A stretch of 64,000 bases of DNA from contig NZ_CP028324.1 of NCBI RefSeq assembly GCF_003028855.1, forward strand, positions 5,890,001-5,954,000, in the 5' to 3' direction. The translations under genes and the position numbers were made by a program. The DNA is from Pseudoduganella armeniaca. GTDB taxonomy: Bacteria > Pseudomonadota > Gammaproteobacteria > Burkholderiales > Burkholderiaceae_D. Under the pieces are notes generated by a model. That model ran no database searches. It saw nothing but the letters and a program-made list of their open reading frames with translations, and was not told the origin of the DNA. Positions 48,425 to 58,310 of this stretch are shown in pieces; position 1 is the stretch's first letter, and each line of letters opens with the position of its first letter.

Positions 48425-49956
48425 ATGACAATCGACTACCTGAAGAAAATCCTGACCGCGCGCGTCTACGACGTCGCTTCCGAAACGCCGCTGGAACTGG
48501 CGCCGACGCTGTCGCAGCGCTACCGGAACCGAATTTATTTCAAGCGCGAGGACGTGCAGGACGTGTTCAGCTTCAAGGTCCGCGGCGCCTACAACAAGAT
48601 GGCCAATTTGACCGAAGCGCAGCTCAAGCGCGGCGTCATCTGCGCCTCGGCCGGCAATCACGCGCAAGGCGTAGCGCTGTCGGCGGCGCGCCTGAACTGC
48701 CGGGCCGTCATCGTGATGCCGACCACCACGCCCACGCTGAAGATCGATGCCGTCAAGGCACGCGGCGGCGACAACGTGGAGGTCGTGCTGCACGGCGAGT
48801 CGTACACGGACGCGTACAACCACGCGCTGACGCTGGAGCAGGAACAGAAGCTGACGTTCGTGCACCCGTTCGACGACCCGGACGTCATCGCCGGCCAGGG
48901 CACGATCGGCATGGAGATCTTGCGCCAGCACTCCGGCCCGATCCACGCGATCTTCTGCGCCATCGGCGGCGGCGGCCTGATCTCCGGCGTGGCCGCTTAC
49001 GTCAAGCAGATCCGGCCCGACATCAAGATCATCGGCGTGCAGTCGATGGATTCGGACGCGATGGCGCGCAGCCTGAAGGCGGGCGAACGGGTGACCTTGG
49101 CGGATGTCGGCCTGTTTTCGGACGGCACCGCCGTGCGGCTCGTGGGCGAGGAGACGTTCCGCCTGGCGCAGCAGTATGTCGACGAAATCATCCTGGTCGA
49201 CACCGATGCCATCTGCGCGGCCATCAAGGATGTGTTTACCGATACCCGCTCGATCCTGGAGCCGGCCGGTGCGTTGGCCATCGCCGGCGCCAAGGCGTAT
49301 GTCGAGCGTGCGGAACTGTCGAAAAACCCGATCGAGAACCAGACCCTGGTAACGATCGCCTGCGGCGCCAACATGAACTTCGACCGGCTGCGTTTCGTGG
49401 CCGAGCGCGCCGAGCTGGGCGAGTTCCGCGAGGCCGTGTTTGCCGTCACGATGGCCGAACAGCGCGGCAGCTTCAAGCGCTTCTGCTCCCTGGTCGGCCC
49501 GCGCAACGTCACGGAGTTCAACTACCGCATCAGCGACCAGGATCATGCCCATGTCTTCGTCGGCATCCAGATCGCCGACCGCAACGAGTCGAGCGCGCTG
49601 GCGCGCCGCTTCGAGGAACACGATTTCAAGACGCTCGATCTGACCAACGACGAACTGGCCAAGACCCACTTGCGCCACCTGGTCGGCGGCCATAGCGCGC
49701 TGGCCAAGGACGAGCTGCTGTACCGCTTCGAGTTCCCGGAACGCCCGGGTGCGCTGATGCGCTTCCTGGACAGCATGGCGCCGAACTGGAACATTTCGCT
49801 GTGTCATTACCGTTCGCAGGCGGCGACGTGGGCCGCATCCTGATCGGCCTGCAGGTGCCGCCCGAAGAGATGGACGAGTTCGCCAACTTCCTGGCCACGC
49901 TGGGCTACCGCTACTGGGACGAGACGCAGAACCCCGTCTACAAGCTGTTCCTGTAA
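48425..49956 (+). CDS. ilvA: Threonine ammonia-lyase, biosynthetic, with one-base frameshift near the 3' end
   Basis: 510 residues if the frame is restored. The PLP Lys is in FSFKVRGAYNKM, the glycine loop is GGGGLISG, and two C-terminal ACT-like domains follow. It deaminates threonine to 2-oxobutyrate for isoleucine synthesis and is feedback-inhibited. As sequenced, the frame shifts after HYRSQ and stops at 49843; adding one G to the GG at 49819-49820 restores GGDVGRILIGLQVPPEEMDE and the usual ending NPVYKLFL with TAA at 49954-49956. Start at 48425 (MTIDYLKKIL) fits the family. Confidence 0.9.
49819..49820 (+). other. Frameshift position in ilvA
   Basis: The run GG should be GGG: codons after the correction match the conserved ACT-domain end, while the uncorrected frame gives an unrelated short end. 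Confidence 0.8.
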
Positions 49957-49992
49957 GCGCCGAACCGCGTGCGAAACCCAGCACCGAAAACT

Positions 49993-50019
49993 GGGGTCAG
50001 ACCCGGCGGGTCTGACCCC
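49993..50019. repeat. GGGGTCAGACCC hairpin after ilvA
   Basis: GGGGTCAGACCC-GGC-GGGTCTGACCCC is a perfect 12-bp stem. It lies 36 bases past the ilvA stop and 105 before queF, and may terminate ilvA. Confidence 0.85.
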
Positions 50020-50124
50020 GGCACTTGCTGGTGGGGTGAAAACGGTTTGCGGCTCGCTGGCAAAAACCACCGGCTCCATTTTGCGCTACCATGGCAGGCT
50101 TTCCTGCACTAAAGCCGCACCGCC

Positions 50125-50958
50125 ATGACCAATACCGCCGACCAGTCCCCACTGGGCAAGAACTCTGCCTACCGTACCGACTATGCGCCCGAGCTGCTGT
50201 TCCCGATTCCGCGCCAGGGCAAGCGCGACGAGCTGGGCTTGTCGGGCACGCTGCCCTTCTTTGGCGTCGACATCTGGAACGCGTACGAGCTGTCGTGGCT
50301 GAACATGCGCGGCAAGCCGCAGATCGCCGTCGCACGCATTACCGTGCCAGCGGACTCGCCCAACATCATCGAATCGAAGTCGTTCAAGCTGTACCTGAAC
50401 TCGTTCAACCAGACTCGGCTGGGTGGCCCGGACGCGCTGCGCGACCTGCTGCAGCAAGACCTGTCGGCGGCGGCCGGCGCCAACGTGCACGTCGTGCTGA
50501 CCTTGCAGGAAGACTTCGGCACCTTGCAGATGGGCGAGCTGGACGGAGTGCTGCTGGACCGCCTCGACATCGAAGTCGACAACTATGCGCCGCAGCCGGA
50601 AGTGCTGAAAGCCAATTTCGACGAGTTGCCCGTCGAGGAAACGCTGGTGTCGCACTTGCTGAAGTCGAACTGCCTCGTCACCGGTCAACCCGACTGGGGC
50701 AGCGTGCAGATCACCTATGCAGGGCCGCAGATCGACCAGGAAAGCCTGCTGAAGTACCTGATCGGTTTCCGTGAGCACAACGAGTTCCACGAGCAATGCG
50801 TGGAGCGCATCTTTACCGACATCCTGCGCCAATGCCGGCCCCAGCATTTGAGCGTGTACGCCCGCTATACCCGGCGCGGCGGTCTTGATATCAATCCGTG
50901 GCGCACCAACTACAGCAAAGGCGGCCGACCGTCCAATCTGCGCAACGCAAGGCAATAA
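50125..50958 (+). CDS. queF: NADPH-dependent 7-cyano-7-deazaguanine reductase
   Basis: 277 residues of the long (E. coli-type) QueF, with catalytic Cys183 in [13 protein letters not shown], the neighbouring Asp190, and the family motif [15 protein letters not shown]. It reduces preQ0 to preQ1 in queuosine biosynthesis. Stands alone between ilvA and ptsN. Confidence 0.95.
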   Translation: MTNTADQSPLGKNSAYRTDYAPELLFPIPRQGKRDELGLSGTLPFFGVDIWNAYELSWLNMRGKPQIAVARITVPADSPNIIESKSFKLYLNSFNQTRLGGPDALRDLLQQDLSAAAGANVHVVLTLQEDFGTLQMGELDGVLLDRLDIEVDNYAPQPEVLKANFDELPVEETLVSHLLKSNCLVTGQPDWGSVQITYAGPQIDQESLLKYLIGFREHNEFHEQCVERIFTDILRQCRPQHLSVYARYTRRGGLDINPWRTNYSKGGRPSNLRNARQ

Positions 50959-51277
50959 TCTGTTCCCAATCAAAACTTTTTCGGGTGTGCATGCTCAGCC
51001 GGAGGGCAGCCGGAGTAGGATGGACGCAGACGTGCAAAAAATCGGTGCAAGTTCAGATTGCCGAGCAAAAAACAGGCGGGCAGTCGGGTTTTGACGTACA
51101 AATTGCCGTCAACTGGACCGGTGCATTTCTCATAATTTTGTTATCAGGTTCAGAACGCCCCCGGGATTGTCCAAGACACAATGCGGGCCGAGCAATTTCG
51201 AGTTACACGACGGACAAAGAGGCCTATAATTCTGCTCGCCAGTCCCTTTTGTGCGCCGCACCATATTACGTCGCGTT
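50959..51277. other. 319-base gap before ptsN
   Basis: No gene is supported here. It holds the ptsN promoter (below) and an inverted pair TTGACG (51091-51096) and CGTCAA (51107-51112). The rpoN and hpf genes that usually precede ptsN in betaproteobacteria are absent. Confidence 0.6.
51203..51230 (+). promoter_or_regulatory. Sigma-70 promoter of ptsN-hprK
   Basis: A consensus TATAAT (51225-51230) is preceded after 16 bases by TTACAC (51203-51208). The distance to the ptsN ATG is about 47 bases. Confidence 0.65.
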
Positions 51278-51760
51278 ATGAACAACCTGAGTAAAATCCT
51301 GTCGCCCGAGAACGTCCAGCTGGATCTCGAGGTCTCGAGCAAGAAGCGCGCTTTCGAGCAAGCCGGCCTGATCTTCGAGAACAACTGCGGCATCGCCCGC
51401 TCCACCGTCTCGGACAATCTGTTCGCCCGCGAACGCCTGGGCTCGACGGGCCTGGGCCATGGCGTGGCCGTGCCGCACGGACGCATCAAGGGGTCGAAAA
51501 GCCTGAAGACGCCGCTGGCCGCGTTTGTCCGCCTGGCCGAGCCGATCCCGTTCGAATCGCCCGACGGCAAGCCCGTCAGCCTGCTGTTCTTCCTGTTGAT
51601 TCCGGATCACGTCACGCAGCAGCACCTGGAAATCCTGTCCGAGATTGCCGAGATGTTCTCGGACGACAGCTTCCGCACCGCGCTGGCCACCGATCCCGAT
51701 CCCCGCTCGGTGTATCGCCGCATCGTCAATTGGCAACCCAGCCTGCAGGCGGCAGGTTAA
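51278..51760 (+). CDS. ptsN: Nitrogen-PTS EIIA protein
   Basis: 160 residues. The phosphorylated His is H67 in GVAVPHGRIKG. PtsN takes phosphate from the NPr/HPr of the nitrogen PTS and regulates potassium, nitrogen and stress functions rather than transporting sugar. It precedes hprK by 33 bases. Confidence 0.92.
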   Translation: MNNLSKILSPENVQLDLEVSSKKRAFEQAGLIFENNCGIARSTVSDNLFARERLGSTGLGHGVAVPHGRIKGSKSLKTPLAAFVRLAEPIPFESPDGKPVSLLFFLLIPDHVTQQHLEILSEIAEMFSDDSFRTALATDPDPRSVYRRIVNWQPSLQAAG

Positions 51761-51793
51761 ACTTAGGGATCGATATTTTCTGCGGGTAACACC

Positions 51794-52729
51794 ATGTTGC
51801 AATCTCCACTGACGATCCAACGGCTGTACGACGATAATCGGGAGACATTGCAACTAGGCTGGTTTGCCGGCTTCCCCGGCGGCGAGCGCCAGATCTCCGG
51901 CGACGCCGCCTCCGCCGCCGACCAGGTCGGCCACCTGAACACGATCCACCCCGGCCGTATCCAGGTGTTCGGCCACCAGGAAATCAATTATTACCACCGC
52001 CTCAAGGCACTGACGCGCGCGCATGTCATCGGCGAGCTGATCGCTGGCGGCCCGCCCGCGCTGATCATCGCCCAGGGACTGGAGACGCCGCCCGACATCC
52101 TCGCGATCTGCGACGAAAAGAACATTCCGCTGTTTTCCACGCCGCTGCCCGCTGCACAGGTGATCGACTTCCTGCGCGTCTACCTGTCGAAAAAGCTGGC
52201 GCAACGCATCATCATGCATGGCGTGTTCATGGACGTGCTCGGTGTAGGCGTGCTGATCACGGGCGATTCGGGCCTGGGCAAGAGCGAGCTGGGCCTGGAA
52301 CTGATCTCGCGCAGCCACGGCCTGGTGGCGGACGACGCCGTCGAGTTCTCCCGCATCGCCCCGAACATGATCGAAGGGCGCTGCCCGCCGCTGCTGCAGA
52401 ACCTGCTGGAAGTACGCGGCCTGGGCCTGCTGGACATCAAGGCGATCTTCGGCGAGACGGCCGTGCGCCGCAAGATGCGGCTGAAGCTGATCGTGCACCT
52501 GGTGCGGCGCTCCGCGCTGGAAGAAGAAGTGGAGCGGCTGCCGTTCCAGTTCCCGACGGAGGACGTGCTGGGCCTGCCGATCCGCAAGGTGGTCATCCCC
52601 GTGGCGGCCGGCCGGAATATCGCCGTGCTGCTGGAGGCGGCTGTGCGCAATACGATCTTGCAGCTGCGCGGGATCGATACGTTGCAGGAGTTCATGGAAC
52701 GTCAGAGACAGGCGATGAGCGGCGACTGA
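51794..52729 (+). CDS. hprK: HPr kinase/phosphorylase
   Basis: 311 residues. The P-loop GDSGLGKS is at 157-164, a conserved His in IIMHGV (H142) and the HprK signature [15 protein letters not shown] follow. It phosphorylates HPr or NPr on serine. In betaproteobacteria it lies beside ptsN and rapZ; here rapZ lies 3.6 kb downstream. Confidence 0.94.
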   Translation: MLQSPLTIQRLYDDNRETLQLGWFAGFPGGERQISGDAASAADQVGHLNTIHPGRIQVFGHQEINYYHRLKALTRAHVIGELIAGGPPALIIAQGLETPPDILAICDEKNIPLFSTPLPAAQVIDFLRVYLSKKLAQRIIMHGVFMDVLGVGVLITGDSGLGKSELGLELISRSHGLVADDAVEFSRIAPNMIEGRCPPLLQNLLEVRGLGLLDIKAIFGETAVRRKMRLKLIVHLVRRSALEEEVERLPFQFPTEDVLGLPIRKVVIPVAAGRNIAVLLEAAVRNTILQLRGIDTLQEFMERQRQAMSGD

Positions 52730-52740
52730 TGAGAAACGCC

Positions 52741-52794
52741 GGTGACAGGCACCTATCTCGGGGCGTTACCGCCCCGAGATAGGTGCCTGTCACC
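52741..52794. repeat. GGTGACAGGCACC-type hairpin after hprK, 25-bp stem
   Basis: Arms 52741-52765 and 52770-52794 are perfect complements around TTAC. The outer GGTGACAGGCACC is shared with 42544-42598; the inner part is unique. It is 11 bases past the hprK stop and probably terminates the operon. Confidence 0.9.
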
Positions 52795-52814
52795 ATGGGT
52801 CCCGTTCCACCAAC

Positions 52815-53613
52815 GGCAAGCGATGAACGGAGACTGCAGGGGTTAGGGTCTGTCCCTCCGGGACTGACCCTGGTGTTGATCGCAGGCCGTGACGAACCCG
52901 GGATGGGCTGCTGGCACGAAGAAAACCGGGGTCAGTCTCTTGCAGGGACTGACCCCAAGCCCGGCAGCACCGAGGCTGATCAGCTTTTTCAAGCGTAACT
53001 GCGCAAGCGCCCCGGGCAAGCGATGAGTGGAGACTGCAGGGGTTAGGGTCTGTCCCTCCGGGACTGACCCTGGTGTTGATCGCAGGCCGTGACGAACCCG
53101 GGATGGGCTGCTGGCACGAAGAAAACCGGGGTCAGTCCCTTGCAGGGACAGACCCCAAGCCCGGCAGCGCCGAGACTGATCAGCTTTTTCAAGCGTAACT
53201 GCGCAAGCGCCCCGGGCAAGCGATGAGTGGAGACTGCAGGGGTTAGGGTCTGTCCCTCCGGGACTGACCCTGGTGTTGATCGCCGGCCGTGACGAACCCG
53301 GGATGGGCTGCTGGCACGAAGAAAACCGGGGTCAGTCCCTTGCAGGGACAGACCCCAAGCCCAGCAGCGCCGAGGCTGATCAGCTTTTTCAAGCGTAACT
53401 GCGCAAGCGCCCCGGGCAAGCGGTGAGTGGAGACTGCAGGGGTTAGGGTCTGTCCCTCCGGGACTGACCCTGGTTTGATCGCAGGCCGTGACGAACCCGG
53501 GATGGGCTGCTGGCACGAAGAAAACCGGGGTCAGTCCCTTGCAGGGACAGACCCCAAGCCCGGTAGCGCCGAGGCCGATCAGCGTTTTCAAGCGTAACTG
53601 CGCAAGCGCCCCG
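52815..53613. repeat. Four tandem copies of a 200-bp unit
   Basis: The landmark GGGGTTAGGGTCTGTCCC recurs at 52839, 53039, 53239 and 53439, exactly 200 bases apart; the last copy is one base shorter. Each unit has two cores of the GGGTCTGTCCC/GGGTCAGTCCC family and a copy of the last 26 bases of the desaturase gene at 53588. The only real copy of that gene end is the last one, so the array appears to have grown by tandem duplication from the desaturase stop towards hprK. Between 52730 and 53587 no protein gene is supported. Confidence 0.93.
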
Positions 53614-54757
53614 CATATCGCCGCAACGGTTCGCAAGCCGACGCCTCCGCCTTGGTACACCAAGCCGCCAGGCTGGCCAGCAACTGCTCCGGCGATGCAT
53701 GCGAGCGGCGCCAGAGCGCGGCCAGTTCGCTGCGCAGTTCGTGGATATGGCGCAGCACGTCGCTGTGTGCCAACAGCGCCTGCAGGCGATGCAGCTGCTC
53801 ACCGTCCAGGTAGCCGGGGTCGCGCCGCAGCAGTGGCCGCGCGCCACGCCACAGGGCGGGATCGAAGCGCCGCAGGGCCGCCGTTTCCTCACGCCATACC
53901 CGCCGCAGCGCGCCACTCAGCTCCGCCATCACCCGCGCCCGGTTGGCCAGCACGACGGACAACGTGTCCATGTCCACCTCCCGCTTGCCCGGCAGCGCTC
54001 GGGGCCGGACCGGCAACGGCCGTACTTGCGCCAGGCCCAGCCAGCGCAGCAAGGTGATATACATCCAGCCCGCGTCGAATTCATACCAGCGTACCGACAT
54101 CTTGGCCGAGCTGGCGAACGCATGATGGTTGTTGTGCAGCTCCTCGCCGCCGATCAGCAAACCCAGCGGCAATAAATTGGTCGCGGCCTCCGGGCAGTCG
54201 AAATTGCGATAACCCCAGTAATGCCCCGCGCCATTGATGACGCCGGCCGCCAGCACGGGAATCCACAGCATTTGCACGGCCCACACCGTTGCACCGATGA
54301 CCCCAAACAGCAACAGGTCGAGCACCAGCAGTGCCCCCACGCCCTGCCACACGAAACGGCTGTACAGGTGCCGCTCGATCCAGTCGTCCGGCGTCCCGGC
54401 GCCATGGCGCCGCACCAGCTCGCCATCGGCGGCGGCCGTGCGATACAGTTCGGCGCCCTCCAGCAGGACCTTGCGTATGCCCAGTACCACCGGGCTGTGC
54501 GGGTCCTCCGGCCGTTCGCAATGCGCGTGGTGGGCGCGATGCACCGCCACCCATTCCCGCGTCACCATGCCGGTCGACAACCACAGCCAGAAGCGCAGTC
54601 CGTGCGCGACGGCCGGGTGCAATGTCACGGAACGGTGCGCTTGCGAACGGTGCAGATAAACAGTGACGCCGATAATGGTCAGGTGCGTCGTGGCAAGCGT
54701 GTACAACACGATGCCCCACGCGCCCGCATGCGCAAGGCCGGAAGTCAGGAATTCCAT
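53588..54757 (-). CDS. Delta-9-type acyl-CoA/fatty acid desaturase with long C-terminal tail
   Basis: 389 residues from MEFLTSGLAHAG (AAGGAG 6 bases upstream). Histidine boxes of membrane diiron desaturases: HRSQAHR, HRAHHAH and HNNHHAF, with hydrophobic spans around 12-40 and 155-205. The last about 130 residues form a soluble helical tail rich in Arg and Leu. Its 3' end lies inside the 200-bp repeat. Function: double-bond insertion in membrane lipid acyl chains. Confidence 0.9.
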   Translation of the reverse strand: MEFLTSGLAHAGAWGIVLYTLATTHLTIIGVTVYLHRSQAHRSVTLHPAVAHGLRFWLWLSTGMVTREWVAVHRAHHAHCERPEDPHSPVVLGIRKVLLEGAELYRTAAADGELVRRHGAGTPDDWIERHLYSRFVWQGVGALLVLDLLLFGVIGATVWAVQMLWIPVLAAGVINGAGHYWGYRNFDCPEAATNLLPLGLLIGGEELHNNHHAFASSAKMSVRWYEFDAGWMYITLLRWLGLAQVRPLPVRPRALPGKREVDMDTLSVVLANRARVMAELSGALRRVWREETAALRRFDPALWRGARPLLRRDPGYLDGEQLHRLQALLAHSDVLRHIHELRSELAALWRRSHASPEQLLASLAAWCTKAEASACEPLRRYAGRLRSYA

Positions 54758-55029
54758 CAGGCACTCCTTGGTAACGCCGGCGCGGCGAATCCGCGTGACG
54801 ACCAAGCCAGTCTACGCCGTTCGTGCCGCCCAGGCCACCGATTCCGCACCCTGTCAATCTCACGCACCAGCGTGCCTGCCGCCTGGCGGCGTGCTACGCT
54901 GAAGACCAGACGAAGGAGCTCAATGAACCAACTGCCCCCGTTGCCGATCCTGCCCGCGGTGTCCCACCGCGGTCGCTCACGCCAGGTGCCGCGACCTTGA
55001 GCCCGGACCCGGCACCCCTGTCGAGCGCA

Positions 55030-56307
55030 ATGGCGAACTACCAGTGGTTCCTGCTGCTGGGATGCCTGATGCTGGCGCGCGGCTTGTGGGGCACGCCGAT
55101 CGCGCGGCTGCCGTTCACGTCCGCCATCATCTACCTGGCGATCGGCCTGGTGCTCGGGCCGCTGGGGCTGCATTTCTTCGCCTTCGACATCTTTGCCGCC
55201 GCGCCGCTGCTGGAGGTGCTGACGGAAGTGGCCGTGCTGATCTCGCTGTTTTCCGCCGGCATCAAGATGCCCGTTCCCGTCACCTTGCGCCGCTGGGGCG
55301 CGCCGATCCGGCTGGCCTGGCTGGCCATGGCGCTTTCCGTCGGCCTGATCGCCTTGTTCTGCTGCGCCGTGCTGGACATGCCGCTCGGCGCCGGCGTGCT
55401 GCTGGGCGCCCTGCTCGCGCCGACCGATCCGGTGCTGGCCTCGGACGTGCAACTGCGCCACGCCGGCGACAGCGACCCGCTGCGCTTCACGCTGGGCTGC
55501 GAAGCGGGCATGAACGACGGCAGCGCCTTCCCCTTCGTGATGCTGGGCCTGGGCCTGCTGGGCCTGCACGACCTCGGCCCTTGGGGCTGGCATTGGATCG
55601 CCGTGGAACTGGTGTGGGGCACGCTGGGTGCCGTGGCCATTGGCGGCCTGTGCGGCATGGCGCTGGCGCGCGTCAATTTCGCGCTGCGCCGCAGCCGCCC
55701 CGGCCACGAGGTGCTGGACGACCTGATGGGCCTGGGCCTGATCGCCGTCGTCTACGGGCTGGGCCTGGCCGCGCACGTGTGGGGCTTCCTTGCCGTGTTC
55801 TGCGCCGGGGTCGCGCTGCGCCAGACCGAGCAGACACTGGCGCGGCGTGCGACTTCGCGTGCGGCACAAGAGCGGCCGCTGACGCCGGACGACCGGGCCG
55901 ACACGACCCCGCCCACCGTCAGCGACGGCAGCCTGCTGTTCAAGGAACACCTGGAGCGCTTGTCCGAACTGACGCTCGTGCTGCTGCTGGGCGGCGCCGT
56001 CACGACCCTGCTGTTCGACTGGCGCAGCTGGGCCGTTGCGCTGTTCCTGTTCCTTGTCGCGCGCCCGGCCAGCGTGCTGCTGGCGCTGGTGGGCAGTCCC
56101 ACCACGCCACGCATGCGGGTCATCGCCGCGTGGTTCGGGGTACGCGGGATCGGCTCGCTGTACTACCTGATGTATGCGATCAACCACGGCCTGCCGGAGG
56201 CGCTGGCGCACGACCTGATCAACCTGACGCTGGCGACGATCGTGCTGTCGATCGTCATCCACGGCACCAGCGTCACGCCCTTGCTGGACCGCTTCTGGCG
56301 CAAGTGA
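55030..56307 (+). CDS. CPA1-type Na+/H+ antiporter (NhaP-like)
   Basis: 425 residues from MANYQWFLLLG. About twelve hydrophobic segments; the motif LLGALLAPTDPVLASDVQ and FTLGCEAGMNDGSAFPF are the ion-binding TD/ND region of CPA1 exchangers. A loop around 275-310 is hydrophilic. The ATG at 55030 has a weak ribosome binding site. A much better AAGGAG-ATG at 54923 would be in frame only if one base is missing in the CCCCC run just after it; that reading adds a 36-residue N-terminus. Confidence 0.87.
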   Translation: MANYQWFLLLGCLMLARGLWGTPIARLPFTSAIIYLAIGLVLGPLGLHFFAFDIFAAAPLLEVLTEVAVLISLFSAGIKMPVPVTLRRWGAPIRLAWLAMALSVGLIALFCCAVLDMPLGAGVLLGALLAPTDPVLASDVQLRHAGDSDPLRFTLGCEAGMNDGSAFPFVMLGLGLLGLHDLGPWGWHWIAVELVWGTLGAVAIGGLCGMALARVNFALRRSRPGHEVLDDLMGLGLIAVVYGLGLAAHVWGFLAVFCAGVALRQTEQTLARRATSRAAQERPLTPDDRADTTPPTVSDGSLLFKEHLERLSELTLVLLLGGAVTTLLFDWRSWAVALFLFLVARPASVLLALVGSPTTPRMRVIAAWFGVRGIGSLYYLMYAINHGLPEALAHDLINLTLATIVLSIVIHGTSVTPLLDRFWRK

Positions 56308-56355
56308 GGCCGCTGGCGCGACAGTGCGGCAGGCGAATTGGGTTATCATGCGCGC

Positions 56356-57219
56356 ATGCGTATCGTCCTCATTACCGGCATTTCCGGCTCGGGCAAGTCG
56401 GTTGCCCTGAACGTCCTCGAAGACACTGGTTTTTACTGCGTGGATAACCTGCCGCCCGCGCTGCTGGCCAGCCTGGTCGCCACCTTGAGCGAGGAAGGCA
56501 CGCAGGCGCTGGCGGTCGCCGTCGATGCCCGCAGTGCCGCCTCGCTGGCCACCCTGCCGGGCAATATCCTGAAGCTGAAGGAGCTGGGGCACGACGTCAA
56601 GGTCATGTTCCTGACGGCGAACACGCATTCGCTGGTGGCGCGCTTTTCCGAGACGCGGCGCAGCCATCCGCTGTCGCACGAACTGCATCCGGGCCAGAAC
56701 CCGGCGGCCCGCCGCACGCTGATCGAATGCATCCAGGAAGAACGCGAGCGCCTGTCCGCCATCGAGCAGCTGGGCCACGTGATCGATACGTCGGAACTGT
56801 CCGCCAACAAGCTGCGCGGCTGGATCCGCGACCTGGTCGAAAGCGAGAACGCGCCGCTGACCTTGTTCTTCGAGTCGTTCGCCTTCAAGGTGGGCGTGCC
56901 GCAGGATGCCGACTACGTGTTCGACGTGCGCGCGATCCCGAACCCGTATTACGACCTGACGCTGCGCCCGCTCACGGGCCGTGACGCGCCCGTCATCGCC
57001 TTCCTCGATGCGCAACCCAGCGCCGAGGAGATGTTCCTCGACATCCGCGCGTTCATCGAAAAATGGCTGCCGGCCTTCAAGAAGGACAACCGCAGCTACC
57101 TGACGGTCGCCATCGGCTGCACCGGCGGCCAGCACCGCTCCGTCTACATGGCCGAGCGGCTGGCACGGTACTTCAACGATGCCGAGCGCGTCGTGCTGCG
57201 GCACCGCGAGCAGTCGTGA
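56356..57219 (+). CDS. rapZ: RNase adapter protein/nucleotide-binding RapZ
   Basis: 287 residues. Walker A GISGSGKS (8-15) and the C-terminal [15 protein letters not shown] are typical. RapZ binds GlmZ-type sRNA and controls glucosamine-6-phosphate synthase in E. coli; here it is the third member of the ptsN-hprK-rapZ group. The ATG at 56356 is chosen over a TTG at 56338. Confidence 0.94.
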   Translation: MRIVLITGISGSGKSVALNVLEDTGFYCVDNLPPALLASLVATLSEEGTQALAVAVDARSAASLATLPGNILKLKELGHDVKVMFLTANTHSLVARFSETRRSHPLSHELHPGQNPAARRTLIECIQEERERLSAIEQLGHVIDTSELSANKLRGWIRDLVESENAPLTLFFESFAFKVGVPQDADYVFDVRAIPNPYYDLTLRPLTGRDAPVIAFLDAQPSAEEMFLDIRAFIEKWLPAFKKDNRSYLTVAIGCTGGQHRSVYMAERLARYFNDAERVVLRHREQS

Positions 57220-57253
57220 CCATCAAGGCAGCCTCGGCACTCTCCTGACATCC

Positions 57254-58297
57254 TTATTGCTGCGCCGGCTGGCGCAGCTTGGCGACGCGCGGGCGGCGCC
57301 GGCTTCCCGCCTGCTCCGGGGCCCGCAAGTACGGCGCCAGGTTCTGGGCGATGCGGGTCAGTTCGGCTTCCGTCAGCGGCAACTGGCGGAATGCCGCCCA
57401 GCCCTCGCGCGGGCGCAAGTTATTGCCCGACGCCGCATCCGACCCGTACAGGATGCGCTCCACACCGATCTGACGAATGCGCTGCACCAGGTTGGCCGCA
57501 TCGTGCGGCTTCATGTCGGCACGCGCCAGCGAGGCCACGTCGAAATACAACCGGCGCGTGCGCCGGTCCTGCTTTGCCACGGCCTCGGCCAGCACTGACA
57601 AGGCGTCATCGGCCGCCGGATCGTCATAGCCGGGGCCTGTGCCGGCCATGTGCGCCACCTGCACCGTGACGTCCGGCGCGGCCGGCAGCAGCTCTTCCAG
57701 GAACACGCGCGCCTGCACGGCGCCATACGGGCGGTGCTTCGAGACCGACGCGCGCAGGTGCACGGCCAGCGCCATGCCGTGCCGGTTGGCGGCCGCGAAG
57801 ATTTCCTTCAGGCGCTTCGCATGCTCGGGGTTTTCCAGCTGGATGTCGGAGTTGCCGAAGTGGAGCTTGAGGCCGTGCCGCAGCTGCGGATTGGCGGCAC
57901 AGCGCGCCAGCTCGTCGAGCGCATAGTCTTTCAACGGATTGACGCTGCAGAACGCGCGCAGCCGGTCCGGGTACAGGGCCGCCTGGGCGCCGTTCCAGTC
58001 GTTCTCGGCCCGCACCTTGGCGTATTCGTCGTCGATCTTGCGCACCGGGCTGCCGTAGACGTACGCCACCGACAGCAGTACGGCGCGGCGGATGCCGGCC
58101 GCATCGAGCAGCGCGATGACGTCGCTGGCGGCGATGGCGGGCGGCCCGCTGCCGGCTCCGGTGTCGAGCAGGCGTGCCATCGCTGGGCTGAACAGGTGCT
58201 GGTGATGGTCGGCGGCCGGCGCCGGCACCTCGGCCGCCCACGCGGGCAGCGGCGCGGCGGCAGCGCACAGCAGTTTCAGGAGGTCGCGGCGCTGCAT
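57254..58297 (-). CDS. Exported amidohydrolase-2 family protein
   Basis: 347 residues with a Tat-like/Sec N-terminus (RRDLLKLLCAAAAPLPAWAA). TIM-barrel metal ligands are HHQHLF near the start, HFGNSD, H in VQVAHMAGTG and the late GSDAASG. It is most like TatD/ACMSD-type amidohydrolases, which hydrolyse or decarboxylate small substrates. Substrate unknown. It lies 13 bases after the next gene upstream and ends in a basic tail. Confidence 0.83.
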   Translation of the reverse strand: MQRRDLLKLLCAAAAPLPAWAAEVPAPAADHHQHLFSPAMARLLDTGAGSGPPAIAASDVIALLDAAGIRRAVLLSVAYVYGSPVRKIDDEYAKVRAENDWNGAQAALYPDRLRAFCSVNPLKDYALDELARCAANPQLRHGLKLHFGNSDIQLENPEHAKRLKEIFAAANRHGMALAVHLRASVSKHRPYGAVQARVFLEELLPAAPDVTVQVAHMAGTGPGYDDPAADDALSVLAEAVAKQDRRTRRLYFDVASLARADMKPHDAANLVQRIRQIGVERILYGSDAASGNNLRPREGWAAFRQLPLTEAELTRIAQNLAPYLRAPEQAGSRRRPRVAKLRQPAQQ

Positions 58298-58310
58298 GAT
58301 CGTCGCTCCG

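Noticed and set aside
52815..53613. CRISPR-like array
   Set aside because: Units are 200 bp and near-identical throughout, with no short repeat plus variable spacer pattern and no cas genes.
53043..53663. An open frame across the 200-bp repeats with repeated peptide units
   Set aside because: It exists only because 200-bp units with matching frames read through; no start signal, and it overlaps the desaturase end.
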